This document shows, one piece after another, positions 38,634-46,965 of a DNA stretch of 52,676 nt. Positions within the stretch are counted from its first letter, which is position 1, and every line of letters begins with the position of its first letter. Source of the stretch: Eggerthellaceae bacterium (GTDB lineage: Bacteria > Actinomycetota > Coriobacteriia > Coriobacteriales > Eggerthellaceae); NCBI GenBank assembly GCA_017434045.1, contig JAFRGA010000092.1:1-52676 (forward strand). Reading direction: 5' to 3'. The notes beneath the pieces are model-generated. The model was not told the origin of the DNA and made no database searches. It saw nothing but the letters and a program-made list of their open reading frames with translations. The position numbers and the translations under genes are program-made.

Positions 38634-39060
38634 GTGCACTTCTAGACTTTTCATGCAGGCCGGCGAGTCCGTGCCGTGCACTTCCCGTCTTTTCTTACAG
38701 GCTGCCGTGCACTTCGCCCGATTCTTTGCAAGGACTCAATTTCGTGCAAGGAAAGCGGGGAAGTGTACGTCAAATTGCCCTTCGAACTCGCTTTTCGGCG
38801 TGCACTTCCGCCGTTTTACTGCAGGCAGTCGTGCACTTCGCCTGATTTCTTGCACGAGTTCGCATTGATGCAGGAATTCGGGGGAAGTGCACGGCGGGTT
38901 GCAAGAAAAGGAGGGAAGTGCGCGAGCTCGCATTGATGCAGGAATTAGGGGGAAGTGCGTGGCGTCGTGCATTTCGCCCGACTCCTTGCAAGGGCTCAAT
39001 TTCGTGCAAGGAATTCGGGGGAAGTGCATGGCGTCGTGCAAGAAAAGCGGGGAAGTGCAC
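38634..39060. repeat. GTGCACTTC dyad-repeat cluster 2
   Basis: Forward sites start at 38634, 38676, 38707, 38800, 38831 and 38967. Inverted sites start at 38760, 38884, 38915, 38952, 39021 and 39052. Same-orientation spacings are 42, 31, 31, 31, 37 and 31, and F-to-R distances are 53, 53 and 54. The block 38800-38923 (F-31-F-53-R-31-R) has exactly the layout of 28128-28251 in cluster 1. The linkers are conserved too (TGCAAGAAAAG between R sites), and two loop types recur in both clusters (CTCAATTTCG and CGAGTTCGCA). The cluster is non-coding. Confidence 0.9.
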
Positions 39061-39172
39061 GACTGCCTGCTCCTCGTCGAATTGGGGTTTGTGGAGGATT
39101 TTTCGGATGCGCAGGAGGTGAGACTGAACTGTTCCCAGTTCACAAAGAAGCAACGTATCTGCAGGCGTCTGA

Positions 39173-39763
39173 GAATCCTCCACGCTCCCTTTTCCCTTCC
39201 ACGTATGCGGTGCCGACTCCTCCACGGCGCCGATTTCGCGCCACGTATGCGGTGCCGACTCCTCCACGGTGCCGATTTCCTTCCACGTATGCGGCATCGA
39301 ATCCTCCACGCTCCTTTTTTCCTTCCACGTATGCGGTGCCGACTCCTCCACGGTGCCGATTTCGCGCCACGGAATCCTCCACGGTGCCGCATTCTTTCCA
39401 TCTTGGGCCTCGGCGTGGAACGAGTTGGGGGTTGTGGAGGATTTTTCGGATGGTGCAGGAGGTGGAGCCAGCATATTCCCAGTTCACAAGGTCGTGGTGT
39501 TTTCCTAGACATAAGGAAATCATTCACGGTCCCCGTTTTGCGCCATCAGATCGATTGCGATGGAAGAAAAGTGGGGTCGTGGAGGTTTTGGGGTTCTGTA
39601 TGTGGAAGAGAATCGGGGTCGTGGAGGATTTCACCTTAGGTGTGCGGAACGAAAACGGGGCTGTGGAGGTTTTGGGGTTCTGTATGTGGAAGAGAATCGG
39701 AGCCGTGGAAGATTCCGGGCTTCGCACGTGGAGCGAAATCGATGTCGCGGGGGCCCATCAGCC
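39173..39763. repeat. CCTCCACG repeats with exact 42-bp period, in two opposed arms
   Basis: Left arm: TCCTCCACG starts at 39176, 39218, 39260, 39302 and 39344 (42 apart), then 39375 (31). Right arm: the inverted word (GTGGAGG) lies in units starting 39576, 39618, 39660, 39702 and 39744, all 42 apart, plus one near 39433. Between the arms, about 39460-39570 is unrelated sequence. Each 42-base unit is two 21-base halves, both containing TTCCACG or CTCCACG. The array ends about 100 bases before the polyprenyl synthase start. Long reading frames across it (for example 38955-39827) are artefacts of the period being a multiple of three. Confidence 0.9.
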
Positions 39764-39867
39764 AATCTCGACGAAACCTCGTCTGCCAAGAGTCTTCACA
39801 ATGCAAAAGGGCTTTATAATGGCGTAAACATACATCTCTTATAACGGAGTTTTCTGAAGGTGGGGCA

Positions 39868-40923
39868 ATGATAGATTTAAACGAATTGTTGATAACGGGC
39901 AGCGAGGACATCCAGTCTTTCGAGGATTATCTCAATCGGTATGCAGACCGCGTGGGAGAGGCGATTAACGGCTTCATCCCCAAAGGCACGCATCCCGACA
40001 TGGATCGCTACCTGTACGCGCCGCTCCTGCGTTTCAGTCGCAACGGTGGCAAGCGTCATCGCCCGCTCATCTGCTTCGCCGCCTGCATGGCCGTTGGCGG
40101 AGATGCGTCTCGCGCGCTGAGCTCTGCGGCTGCAATGGAGCATTTCCATACAGCCGCACTCATTCACGACGATATCGCCGACGAGGCCGAGCTTAGGCGC
40201 GGGGAAGCATGCCTGTATCTGACTGAGGGGTTGGGCCTCGCCATCAACATGGGCGATTTGGGCTTGCAGCTCGTAAACGGCACCGTCGCGAAGGATCCGA
40301 ATCTCGACGACCATACGAAAGTGCGCGTCTTGACCGAGCTCATCGAAATGACGAAGCGCACTATCGAGGGCCAGGCGCTCGACATCGGTTGGGCGCGCGA
40401 CGGCCGCTACGACATCACTCCGGAGGATTACCTGGTCATGGCCACCTGCAAGACGGCCCATTATTCGGGAGCTGCCCCTCTAGCCATCGGCGCGATTATC
40501 GGAGGTGGTACCGAGACGCAGGTCGAAGGCCTGAGGAACTACGGTCTTGATACGGGCTTGGCGTTCCAAATCCAAGATGACCTGCTCAACCTCATCGGCA
40601 AGGCTGAGTCGACGAAGAAGGGCTTCCGTGACGACATAACCGAAGGCAAGCGAACGCTCATAGTGGTGCACGCCCTGCAGAATTTGAATGAGACTGACAG
40701 GAGCCACCTGGTAGAGATACTCTCGTCACATTCGAAAGACCCGGCCGTGCTCGACGAGGCTGTGGGTCTTCTGAACAAGGCCGGCAGCATCGATTATGCG
40801 CGCAATTACGCCGAGAACCTCACGTCCATAGCCAAGAACCGTCTCGTTGACATGATCGAGCCTTCGAAGGCCCGCGATTTGCTCATCTCGATGGCCGATT
40901 GGTTCGTGAATCGCCTGAAGTAG
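39868..40923 (+). CDS. Polyprenyl diphosphate synthase
   Basis: This 351-residue trans-prenyltransferase condenses isopentenyl diphosphate with allylic diphosphates. GGKRHRPL binds substrate, the first Asp-rich motif is HDDIADEAELRRG (Asp101, Asp102, Asp105), and the second is QIQDDLLN (Asp237, Asp238). The second motif has Asn where the family usually has its last Asp. KKGFRDDITEGKRT completes the family pattern. Chain length of the product cannot be set from sequence; it may feed undecaprenyl, menaquinone or carotenoid pathways. GAAGGTGGGG lies before the ATG. It stands between two repeat regions, with no co-directional partner close by. Confidence 0.93.
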   Translation: MIDLNELLITGSEDIQSFEDYLNRYADRVGEAINGFIPKGTHPDMDRYLYAPLLRFSRNGGKRHRPLICFAACMAVGGDASRALSSAAAMEHFHTAALIHDDIADEAELRRGEACLYLTEGLGLAINMGDLGLQLVNGTVAKDPNLDDHTKVRVLTELIEMTKRTIEGQALDIGWARDGRYDITPEDYLVMATCKTAHYSGAAPLAIGAIIGGGTETQVEGLRNYGLDTGLAFQIQDDLLNLIGKAESTKKGFRDDITEGKRTLIVVHALQNLNETDRSHLVEILSSHSKDPAVLDEAVGLLNKAGSIDYARNYAENLTSIAKNRLVDMIEPSKARDLLISMADWFVNRLK

Positions 40924-40927
40924 ATAC

Positions 40928-41384
40928 GGTTGCGCCGTTCTACGAACGGCGCAACCACTACACGCTGCGCGGCCACGATGCACGTCATCTAGCCGTTCAG
41001 CGCGCGCCTCGCGTACCAAAGTACGCGTCGGCGCACTCTTCACGTCTATATGACGCACTTCGAGGCCGCTCGCTTCGTTGTCTGTTCGGCTATGTAACCT
41101 GGGTTGGCGGCAGGCGCAACCACTACACGCTGCGCGGCCACGATGCACGTCATCTAGCCTTTCAGCGCGCGCCTATAATTATTGGAAGAATGTCCGGGGG
41201 CAAGCTGAAGCTTGCCCCTTCTCGCTGAAAACAGCGCACAGTGCTGTTTTCCGGGCGCTCGAACCGTACCAAAGTACGCGTCGGCGCGTTCTTCACGTCC
41301 ATATGACGCACCTCGAGGCCGCTCGCTTCGTTGTCTGCTCGGCTATGTAACCTGGGTAGGCGGCAGGTGCAACCACTACACGCT
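40928..41384. repeat. Cruciform repeat family after the polyprenyl synthase, one copy interrupted
   Basis: A perfect 13-bp hairpin (40928-40940 with 40944-40956; GGTTGCGCCGTTC) is followed by copy 1 (40951-41103), copy 2 (41116-41356) and a stub of copy 3 (from 41369). Each begins GCAACCACTACACGCTGCGC, has an outer GCGGCC/GGCCGC stem and a centre GCGTACCAAAGTACGC. In copy 2 the dyad is split by about 90 extra bases (roughly 41175-41264), which contain two hairpins of their own (GGGGCAAGCTGAAGCTTGCCCC region and AAAACAGC...GCTGTTTT). The region is non-coding. Confidence 0.88.
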
Positions 41385-41447
41385 TCCACACGGTCAGGTT
41401 TGTCCTCTGCTGGTGCTGTGCGCCGTCTAAGTGGTACCATAGGTACC

Positions 41448-42362
41448 ATGAATACTATGCAGACAATTAAACTCGGCGATACCGGTGCTGCAGTCGAGGA
41501 CGTGCAGCAGCGGCTCGCCACGGTCGATTTGCTCGCAAAAGAAGACGTCACCGGCGTTTTCGACGAGAAGACCGCCGAAGCGGTGCGGGCGTTCCGCGCC
41601 AAAGTCGGGTTGGAGCCCGGCGGCAAGGTCGACGACAAGGCGTGGTCGGCGCTCGTGGACGCTTCATACCACATCGGCGACAGGACCCTTTACCTGCGCA
41701 TGCCGTATTTCCATGGGCATGACGTGCTCGAGCTTCAACAGGCGCTCGGCGCGCTCGGTTTTCCCGTCGGCGCCGAGGACGGCATCTTCGGGGCGTTTAC
41801 CGAGGACGCGGTGCGCAAGTTCCAGCGCAACATGGGCCTTCCCTCCGACGGCATCGTCGGAGCGTACACCTACGAGACCATCCGCAACCTCGCGCATTCC
41901 TGGCAGGGCAAGAAAGCGCTGAACATACCCATGAACTTGGGTTTCGCGCGCGCATCCGAGGTCTTGGAGCAGAACGCGCTGTGCCTGTTCGGCACCGACG
42001 ACTTCACGCGGGGCGTCGCGTCCCGCATGTCGAACCTCGGGCTTGCGACAAACCCCTCGTCCAAGATACTCAGCGCAGACTCGCTCCTCGTCCAGCCTGA
42101 CGAGAAGATGCTGCTCGTGCATTTGGTGTTGCCGAACGAGCAGGCGACCGTCGAACATGTGCCGCGCGTCAGCTTCGAGCCCGACGAGACGCTGGCGTTG
42201 CGCATGGCGCCGGCCATAAGCGCCGCCTACCGCAAGCAGCGCCCCCGTATGATCGTGGAGCTGCCTGGCAAATCGTGGGAAGACGCAGGCGAATCGCGCT
42301 CTATGCAGCATTACGCGATCACTTTGCTCGACGCGCTCTGCAGCGCATTGGAACAGCGCTAA
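41448..42362 (+). CDS. Protein with two peptidoglycan-binding domains
   Basis: This 304-residue protein starts with two PG_binding_1 modules. The first is KLGDTGAAVEDVQQRLATV...GVFDEKTAEAVRAFR (about 7-70). The second is VLELQQALGALGFPVGAEDG...AFTEDAVRKFQRNMGL (about 83-140). The remaining 150 residues are conserved-looking but I recognise no catalytic motif of amidases or carboxypeptidases. There is no signal peptide, so how it reaches the wall is unclear. The start codon follows GGTACCATAGGTACC, a short dyad that may be regulatory; the ribosome site is weak. It likely acts with cell-wall enzymes. Confidence 0.85.
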   Translation: MNTMQTIKLGDTGAAVEDVQQRLATVDLLAKEDVTGVFDEKTAEAVRAFRAKVGLEPGGKVDDKAWSALVDASYHIGDRTLYLRMPYFHGHDVLELQQALGALGFPVGAEDGIFGAFTEDAVRKFQRNMGLPSDGIVGAYTYETIRNLAHSWQGKKALNIPMNLGFARASEVLEQNALCLFGTDDFTRGVASRMSNLGLATNPSSKILSADSLLVQPDEKMLLVHLVLPNEQATVEHVPRVSFEPDETLALRMAPAISAAYRKQRPRMIVELPGKSWEDAGESRSMQHYAITLLDALCSALEQR

Positions 42363-42405
42363 CCCCTAACGATTTGGGCAAAGCGGAAGCGACGAAAGGC
42401 GCCTG

Positions 42406-44325
42406 GTGGCATTTCTCCTCGGATGCGAAAAAATGGGCATCGACTTCCCGTCGAAGACGGTGTTCGACGAAATCTCGCTGGGCGTAGACGCAGGCGAGCG
42501 CATCGGCATTGTCGGGCGCAACGGCGATGGGAAGTCGACCCTCATAAACGTGCTGGCCGGGCTCGTCGAGCCCGATAGAGGGCGCGTTATTCGCACGAAC
42601 AACGTAACGGTCGGTTTGCTCGGCCAGAGCGACGAGCTTGACGAAGAAGCCACCGTCGGTTACAGCATCGTGGGCGACCTCCCCGAATACGAATGGGCCT
42701 CGAGCGTTCGCACGCGCGAGATAATCGAGGGCATCGTGGGCGATATTCCTTGGGAAGCAACCGTCAAGACCCTTTCGGGCGGTCAACGCCGTCGCGTCGA
42801 CCTGGCTCGATTGCTCGTCGGCGACTACGAGGTCATCATGCTCGACGAGCCCACGAACCATTTGGACATCCGGGCTATCAACTGGCTCGCCCAGCACCTG
42901 AAGAACCGCTGGCGCGAAGGTCAAGGCGCTTTGCTGGTCGTCACGCACGACCGATGGTTCCTCGACGAGGTCTGCACGAGCATGTGGGAGGTCCACGACA
43001 AGCGCATCGAGCCCTTCGAAGGCGGCTTCTCGGCGTATATCATGCAACGCGTCGAGCGTGAGCGACTCGCCCGCGTCACCGAAGAGCGGCGCCAGAACAA
43101 GCTCCGCCGTGAGCTTGCGTGGCTCTCGCGTGGGGCGCAGGCGCGATCGACGAAGCAGAAGTTTCGCATCAAGGCAGCTCAAGAGCTCATAGCCGACGTA
43201 CCGCCCCTCCGAAACGAGCTCGAGTTGAAGCGGATGGCCACCACAAGGCTCGGCAAGCAGGTGGTCGACGTCATGAACGTGTCGGTGCGCTACTCGCCTG
43301 CGAAAAACGCAGCTGGCGGCGATGCCGCATCCGGCGATGTGGCGGATTGGGTGCTGCGCGATGTCACGTGGCTCATAGGGCCGGGTGATCGGTTGGGGAT
43401 TGTGGGAGAGAACGGCGCGGGAAAGACGACACTCCTTAACGTCATCCAGCAGAAGCTGCGCCCGACCAAAGGGTATGTCAAGGTGGGGAAGACCGTGAAG
43501 TTCGCCGTGCTTTCCCAGCACCTCGACGAGCTGATGGCGGCCGGGGATGACCGCGTGCGTCAGGTGGTGGGCCGGTTCGGACATGCGGTCATGCTCGACG
43601 GGCGGGACCAGACCCCCAAGCAGCTTCTCGAGCGGCTCGGCTTCAGCAACGCCGACATGAACGAGCCCGTCTGCGATTTGTCGGGTGGGCAGAAACGCCG
43701 CCTGGCTCTCATGATGATCCTGCTGGAAGAGCCAAACGTGCTGATCTTGGACGAGCCGGGCAACGATTTGGACGTGGACATGCTGGCAGCCGTGGAGGAC
43801 CTCCTCGATGGGTGGCCGGGAACGCTGCTGCTCGTCACGCATGACCGCTACCTCATGGAACGCGTGACCGACAACCAGTACGCCCTGATCGATGGCGGCC
43901 TGCGGCATCTGCCGGGCGGAATCGACGAATACTTGGCCATCATGGCGGAGCAGGGCGAAGCCGCCTCCTCGGACAAGAGCGTATCCGCGAAGGGCCAGAA
44001 AGCCGGAAGGCCCCACGTCTCATCTTCCGCAAAGGCCGCTATCTCCAGCGCATCGGCTAACGCCGAAACGGCAAGCGGGGAAGGCAATGCGCCCGCGCTT
44101 TCCAACGCCGAGCAGCGCGCCCTGAAGAAGACGCTTCAGTCAACTGAGCGTAAGATGCACACGTGCGAGACGAGAATCCAAGAGGCGACCGATCGTCTGC
44201 ACGAAGCGGATCCCACGGACTTCCAGGCGCTCGGCTCCATACAGAAAGAGATCGACGAATTGCGTGGGCAGCTCGAGGGGCTCGAACTGGTATGGCTCGA
44301 GACCGCCGAGTCGCTTGGACTCTAG
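42406..44325 (+). CDS. ABC-F family ATPase (Uup-like)
   Basis: This 639-residue soluble protein has two ABC domains and no membrane segments. Domain 1 has Walker A GRNGDGKST (37-45), signature LSGGQRRRVDLARLL and Walker B VIMLDEPTNHLD. Domain 2 has GENGAGKTT (about 334-342), LSGGQKRRLALMMIL and VLILDEPGNDLD. The second D-loop region has Gly where Thr is usual. The inter-domain linker is long and basic. The C-terminal end is a coiled coil (about 565-635) as in Uup. ABC-F proteins act on ribosomes, resolving stalled or antibiotic-blocked complexes. Start is GTG with AAAGG 6-8 bases upstream. Confidence 0.93.
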   Translation: MAFLLGCEKMGIDFPSKTVFDEISLGVDAGERIGIVGRNGDGKSTLINVLAGLVEPDRGRVIRTNNVTVGLLGQSDELDEEATVGYSIVGDLPEYEWASSVRTREIIEGIVGDIPWEATVKTLSGGQRRRVDLARLLVGDYEVIMLDEPTNHLDIRAINWLAQHLKNRWREGQGALLVVTHDRWFLDEVCTSMWEVHDKRIEPFEGGFSAYIMQRVERERLARVTEERRQNKLRRELAWLSRGAQARSTKQKFRIKAAQELIADVPPLRNELELKRMATTRLGKQVVDVMNVSVRYSPAKNAAGGDAASGDVADWVLRDVTWLIGPGDRLGIVGENGAGKTTLLNVIQQKLRPTKGYVKVGKTVKFAVLSQHLDELMAAGDDRVRQVVGRFGHAVMLDGRDQTPKQLLERLGFSNADMNEPVCDLSGGQKRRLALMMILLEEPNVLILDEPGNDLDVDMLAAVEDLLDGWPGTLLLVTHDRYLMERVTDNQYALIDGGLRHLPGGIDEYLAIMAEQGEAASSDKSVSAKGQKAGRPHVSSSAKAAISSASANAETASGEGNAPALSNAEQRALKKTLQSTERKMHTCETRIQEATDRLHEADPTDFQALGSIQKEIDELRGQLEGLELVWLETAESLGL

Positions 44326-44347
44326 GGGCAAGCGGCATCTGGGAGCG

Positions 44348-44410
44348 AACGGTGCCTAGGGCCAAACGGTACCTAGGGTCAAACGGTACCTAGGGTCAAA
44401 CGGCCCCTAC
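44348..44410. repeat. 17-bp tandem repeat after the ABC-F gene
   Basis: AACGGTGCCTAGGGCCA, AACGGTACCTAGGGTCA and AACGGTACCTAGGGTCA are three consecutive 17-base units at 44348-44398, followed by a partial AACGGCCCCTA. Each contains a near-palindrome (GGTACCTAGG). Confidence 0.9.
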
Positions 44411-44580
44411 CCCAAGTTGTTGTCCGCGAGAATGCGGTTCGCAACATGTGGTATGCCTTGCCCGGATGTGCGCAAACTTTGATGAAAAGAATACAGAACC
44501 CCAGGTAAAAGCCCTGAAATCGGCCGTTGTGATACCATAGAGCCTCAACTGCAGACGACATGGAGTAGGTGATTGTTCCT

Positions 44581-46317
44581 GTGCGCAATCAACATGAACG
44601 CCGGTTGGCGCTTCCCAAAGCATTTCTTATAGGTGTTCTCGGCATAGCCGTTTTGCTGTGCTTTGCCTTTACTATAGCTCCCACGACCTGGTCGTTTGCA
44701 GATCAGGGCAATACGAAGGACTCGACTACCCTTGTTGCCGCACAGGCTGATACGCCAGATGAGCTTGCCGTGGCCACAAGCCGCGCGCTTTCCAAAGTGA
44801 GCTTGAAAGTACGCCCTAATGTACAGGACAAGGGTTGGAAGAAATGGGTTAATGCAGGAAAGAAGGCCGGCACGACCTCGAAGGGTTTACGCGGCGTGCG
44901 CATCAAGCTTACGGGGCTCGGACACGGCGTGACCGGCGCTATCAACTATCGGACGTACGATAAGGGCAAAGGTTGGGGCAAGACTGTCAAGAACGGCAAA
45001 AGCTCGGGTAGGACGTCAACGCCGATTCAAGCTGTAAGGATTTGGCTGACAGGGAGCCTCGCAAATCATTACGACGTGTTGTATCGCGTTTACGTTAAGG
45101 GGCAAGGCTGGCAACCCTGGGTTAAGAACAAGGCGAAATCAGGCATAACCAAGAAAGACGCGTATGCGTGCGCCATTCAAGTCAAGCTTTCTCCCAAGAC
45201 TGAGGATGCCATCGGCCGTGCGGACGCAGTGGGCGTGCGTTATGAAGCCCGGCTGAAGGATACCGGCTGGCTCATGTGGGCAGGCGATGGAAAAACAGCA
45301 GGAAAAGCAGCTAAAAACAAGGAGATTGACGGCTTCGTCTTGGCGCTCGATGCCGGAACCATCGGCGGAAACGTCGAGTACCGTGCCTACATTCAAGGGC
45401 AGAGGTGGTCCCAGGGCTGGAAGAAAAGCGGGCGGACCGTCGGCGTGAAGGGAAAGCGCATTGAAGGGCTGCAGTTCAAGCTGACGGGAAACATCGCAAG
45501 CAAGTACGATATCTATTACCGCACGTATATTTACGGGGAAGGCTGGCTCGGTTGGGCTAAAAACGGCGCCGTTTCGGGTGGACCTGGAACCAAGCTTCCC
45601 ATAGCGGCTGTTCAGGTCAAGCTTGTGGCCAAAGGCACTCCAGCGCCGAGCTCGAACGGCCGTGAAGCCGCAGTAGCCGGCCCGAGCAGACTTGACGGCA
45701 TCGACATCTCGAGTTGGCAGCCTGATATCAACATCAATCAGGTCGATGCCGATTTCGTCATCGTGAAAGCGACGGGCGGCAAAGGTTATACCAATCCGTA
45801 TTTCCAGCTGCAAGCCAATGCCACGTTGAAGTCTGGCAAGTTACTGGGCCTGTATCATTTCGCCCGCGAACGCAGTTGTTCCGGCACCGCGATACAGGAG
45901 GCGGACTACTTCGTGAAAGCTGCGGGTCCCTACATAGGTAGGGCGGTGCTCGTACTCGATTGGGAGGCCGATGCCCTTCTGCTCGGATCGGGATGGGCTA
46001 AGAAGTTCCTCGATCGCGTGTATAAGAAGACCGGCGTGAAACCGCTCATCTACATGAGCAAGTCGCGTATTCACAGTTATGATTGGAATGCTGTAGCCGC
46101 AAACTACAAGCTCTGGGTTGCCCAGTATCCGAATTACAACAAAACCGGGTACCAATCCGACCCCTGGACTGATGCGAGCAGTTTTGGCCCTTGGGGCGCT
46201 CCAACGATATTCCAGTATGCAAGCACAGGCCGCATCAGCGGATACGGTAGCGATTTGGACCTCAACCTGTTTTACGGAGATAGCGCGGCTTGGAAAGCCC
46301 TCGCCGCCAAGTCGTAG
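44581..46317 (+). CDS. GH25 lysozyme with ChW repeats
   Basis: This 578-residue secreted protein has a signal peptide or anchor (KAFLIGVLGIAVLLCFAF). About six ChW repeats (about 70-350) follow, each with a GW...W core (KGWKKWVNAGKKAGT, QGWQPWVKNKAKSGI, EGWLGWAKNGAVSGG). The C-terminal GH25 muramidase domain runs from about 370 to 575. Catalytic Asp375 lies in GIDISSW, and Asp460 and Glu462 in VLDWEAD. ChW repeats bind cell-surface polymers. It cleaves the glycan backbone of peptidoglycan, probably the cell's own wall during growth. GTG 44581 has AGGTGA eight bases upstream; GTG 44569 has only a three-base gap to GGAG. Confidence 0.93.
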   Translation: MRNQHERRLALPKAFLIGVLGIAVLLCFAFTIAPTTWSFADQGNTKDSTTLVAAQADTPDELAVATSRALSKVSLKVRPNVQDKGWKKWVNAGKKAGTTSKGLRGVRIKLTGLGHGVTGAINYRTYDKGKGWGKTVKNGKSSGRTSTPIQAVRIWLTGSLANHYDVLYRVYVKGQGWQPWVKNKAKSGITKKDAYACAIQVKLSPKTEDAIGRADAVGVRYEARLKDTGWLMWAGDGKTAGKAAKNKEIDGFVLALDAGTIGGNVEYRAYIQGQRWSQGWKKSGRTVGVKGKRIEGLQFKLTGNIASKYDIYYRTYIYGEGWLGWAKNGAVSGGPGTKLPIAAVQVKLVAKGTPAPSSNGREAAVAGPSRLDGIDISSWQPDININQVDADFVIVKATGGKGYTNPYFQLQANATLKSGKLLGLYHFARERSCSGTAIQEADYFVKAAGPYIGRAVLVLDWEADALLLGSGWAKKFLDRVYKKTGVKPLIYMSKSRIHSYDWNAVAANYKLWVAQYPNYNKTGYQSDPWTDASSFGPWGAPTIFQYASTGRISGYGSDLDLNLFYGDSAAWKALAAKS

Positions 46318-46473
46318 AGCTCGAGCCAGAGCGCCTCGATCGCAGGGTCAACCGTGATGGTGGGCATTTGGGGCAGTCGGACATCTAGGATGTGACAAAA
46401 CCCCATCATCTGTCGCCGTTTTCGCTCAACTTTTACCGATGGCCGTATCGAAAACGGTCGGAATCACTTTTTT

Positions 46474-46492
46474 TGGTAAACATGATTTACCA
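46474..46492. promoter_or_regulatory. Dyad upstream of the Rrf2 gene, candidate operator
   Basis: TGGTAAA (46474-46480) and TTTACCA (46486-46492) are perfect arms around CATGA. The site ends at CATAAA, a possible -10, 39 bases before the regulator's start. Autoregulation is typical of Rrf2 proteins; binding here is inference. Confidence 0.55.
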
Positions 46493-46530
46493 TAAATTGA
46501 GAAGATGGCGATTCCACCCTGGAGAGATTG

Positions 46531-46962
46531 ATGCTCGTATCGACAAAAGGCCGTTACGCACTTCGGCTCATGATGTACATAGCAAGCGCCCCAAGTCAAA
46601 AGGTTGCTTTGCGCGAAGTATCCGAAAACGAAGGCATATCACCGAAATATCTCGAGCAGCTTGCCCGCGATATGGTCGCCGGGAAGCTGTTGAATAGCGT
46701 CCGCGGCCATGGCGGCGGATATCTGTTGGCACGGCCTGCGAAGGAGATAACCGCCGGAGACGTGCTGCGTGCGGCGGAAGGCTCGGTGTCGCCGGTGGCC
46801 TGCGCGTCGTTGGAGGCGGGAGGCCCTGGCTGCCCACGTGAGAACGTTTGCCCCACCCTCTCGTTCTGGAGGGGCTTGGACTCGGTGATCGACGCCTATG
46901 TCGACGGGGTGACTCTAGCCGACTTGCGCAACGGGGGAATGCCCTGCATCCTCGGGGAATAG
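46531..46962 (+). CDS. Rrf2-family regulator with three cysteines
   Basis: This 143-residue protein has the Rrf2/IscR winged helix (STKGRYALRLMMYIASAPSQ, VSENEGISPKYLEQLARDMV) and a wing (VRGHGGGYLLARPAKEI). A loop follows with Cys91, Cys101 and Cys107 (CASLEAGGPGCPRENVC). Three cysteines in this place ligate an Fe-S cluster in IscR, although the first gap here is longer (nine residues rather than five). It may sense iron-sulfur status or oxidative or nitrosative stress. GGAGAG before ATG supports this start over the TTG one codon upstream. No isc or suf genes are nearby. Confidence 0.9.
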   Translation: MLVSTKGRYALRLMMYIASAPSQKVALREVSENEGISPKYLEQLARDMVAGKLLNSVRGHGGGYLLARPAKEITAGDVLRAAEGSVSPVACASLEAGGPGCPRENVCPTLSFWRGLDSVIDAYVDGVTLADLRNGGMPCILGE

Positions 46963-46965
46963 GAA

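Noticed and set aside
38887..39827. Long overlapping frames with repeated peptides such as MRCRLLHGADF
   Set aside because: The 42-bp period is a multiple of three, so repeats stay open in several frames. The peptides are compositional artefacts, with matching frames on both strands and no ribosome sites.
41870..42311. Minus-strand frames opposite the peptidoglycan-binding protein
   Set aside because: Shadows; the two PG_binding_1 modules read on the plus strand.
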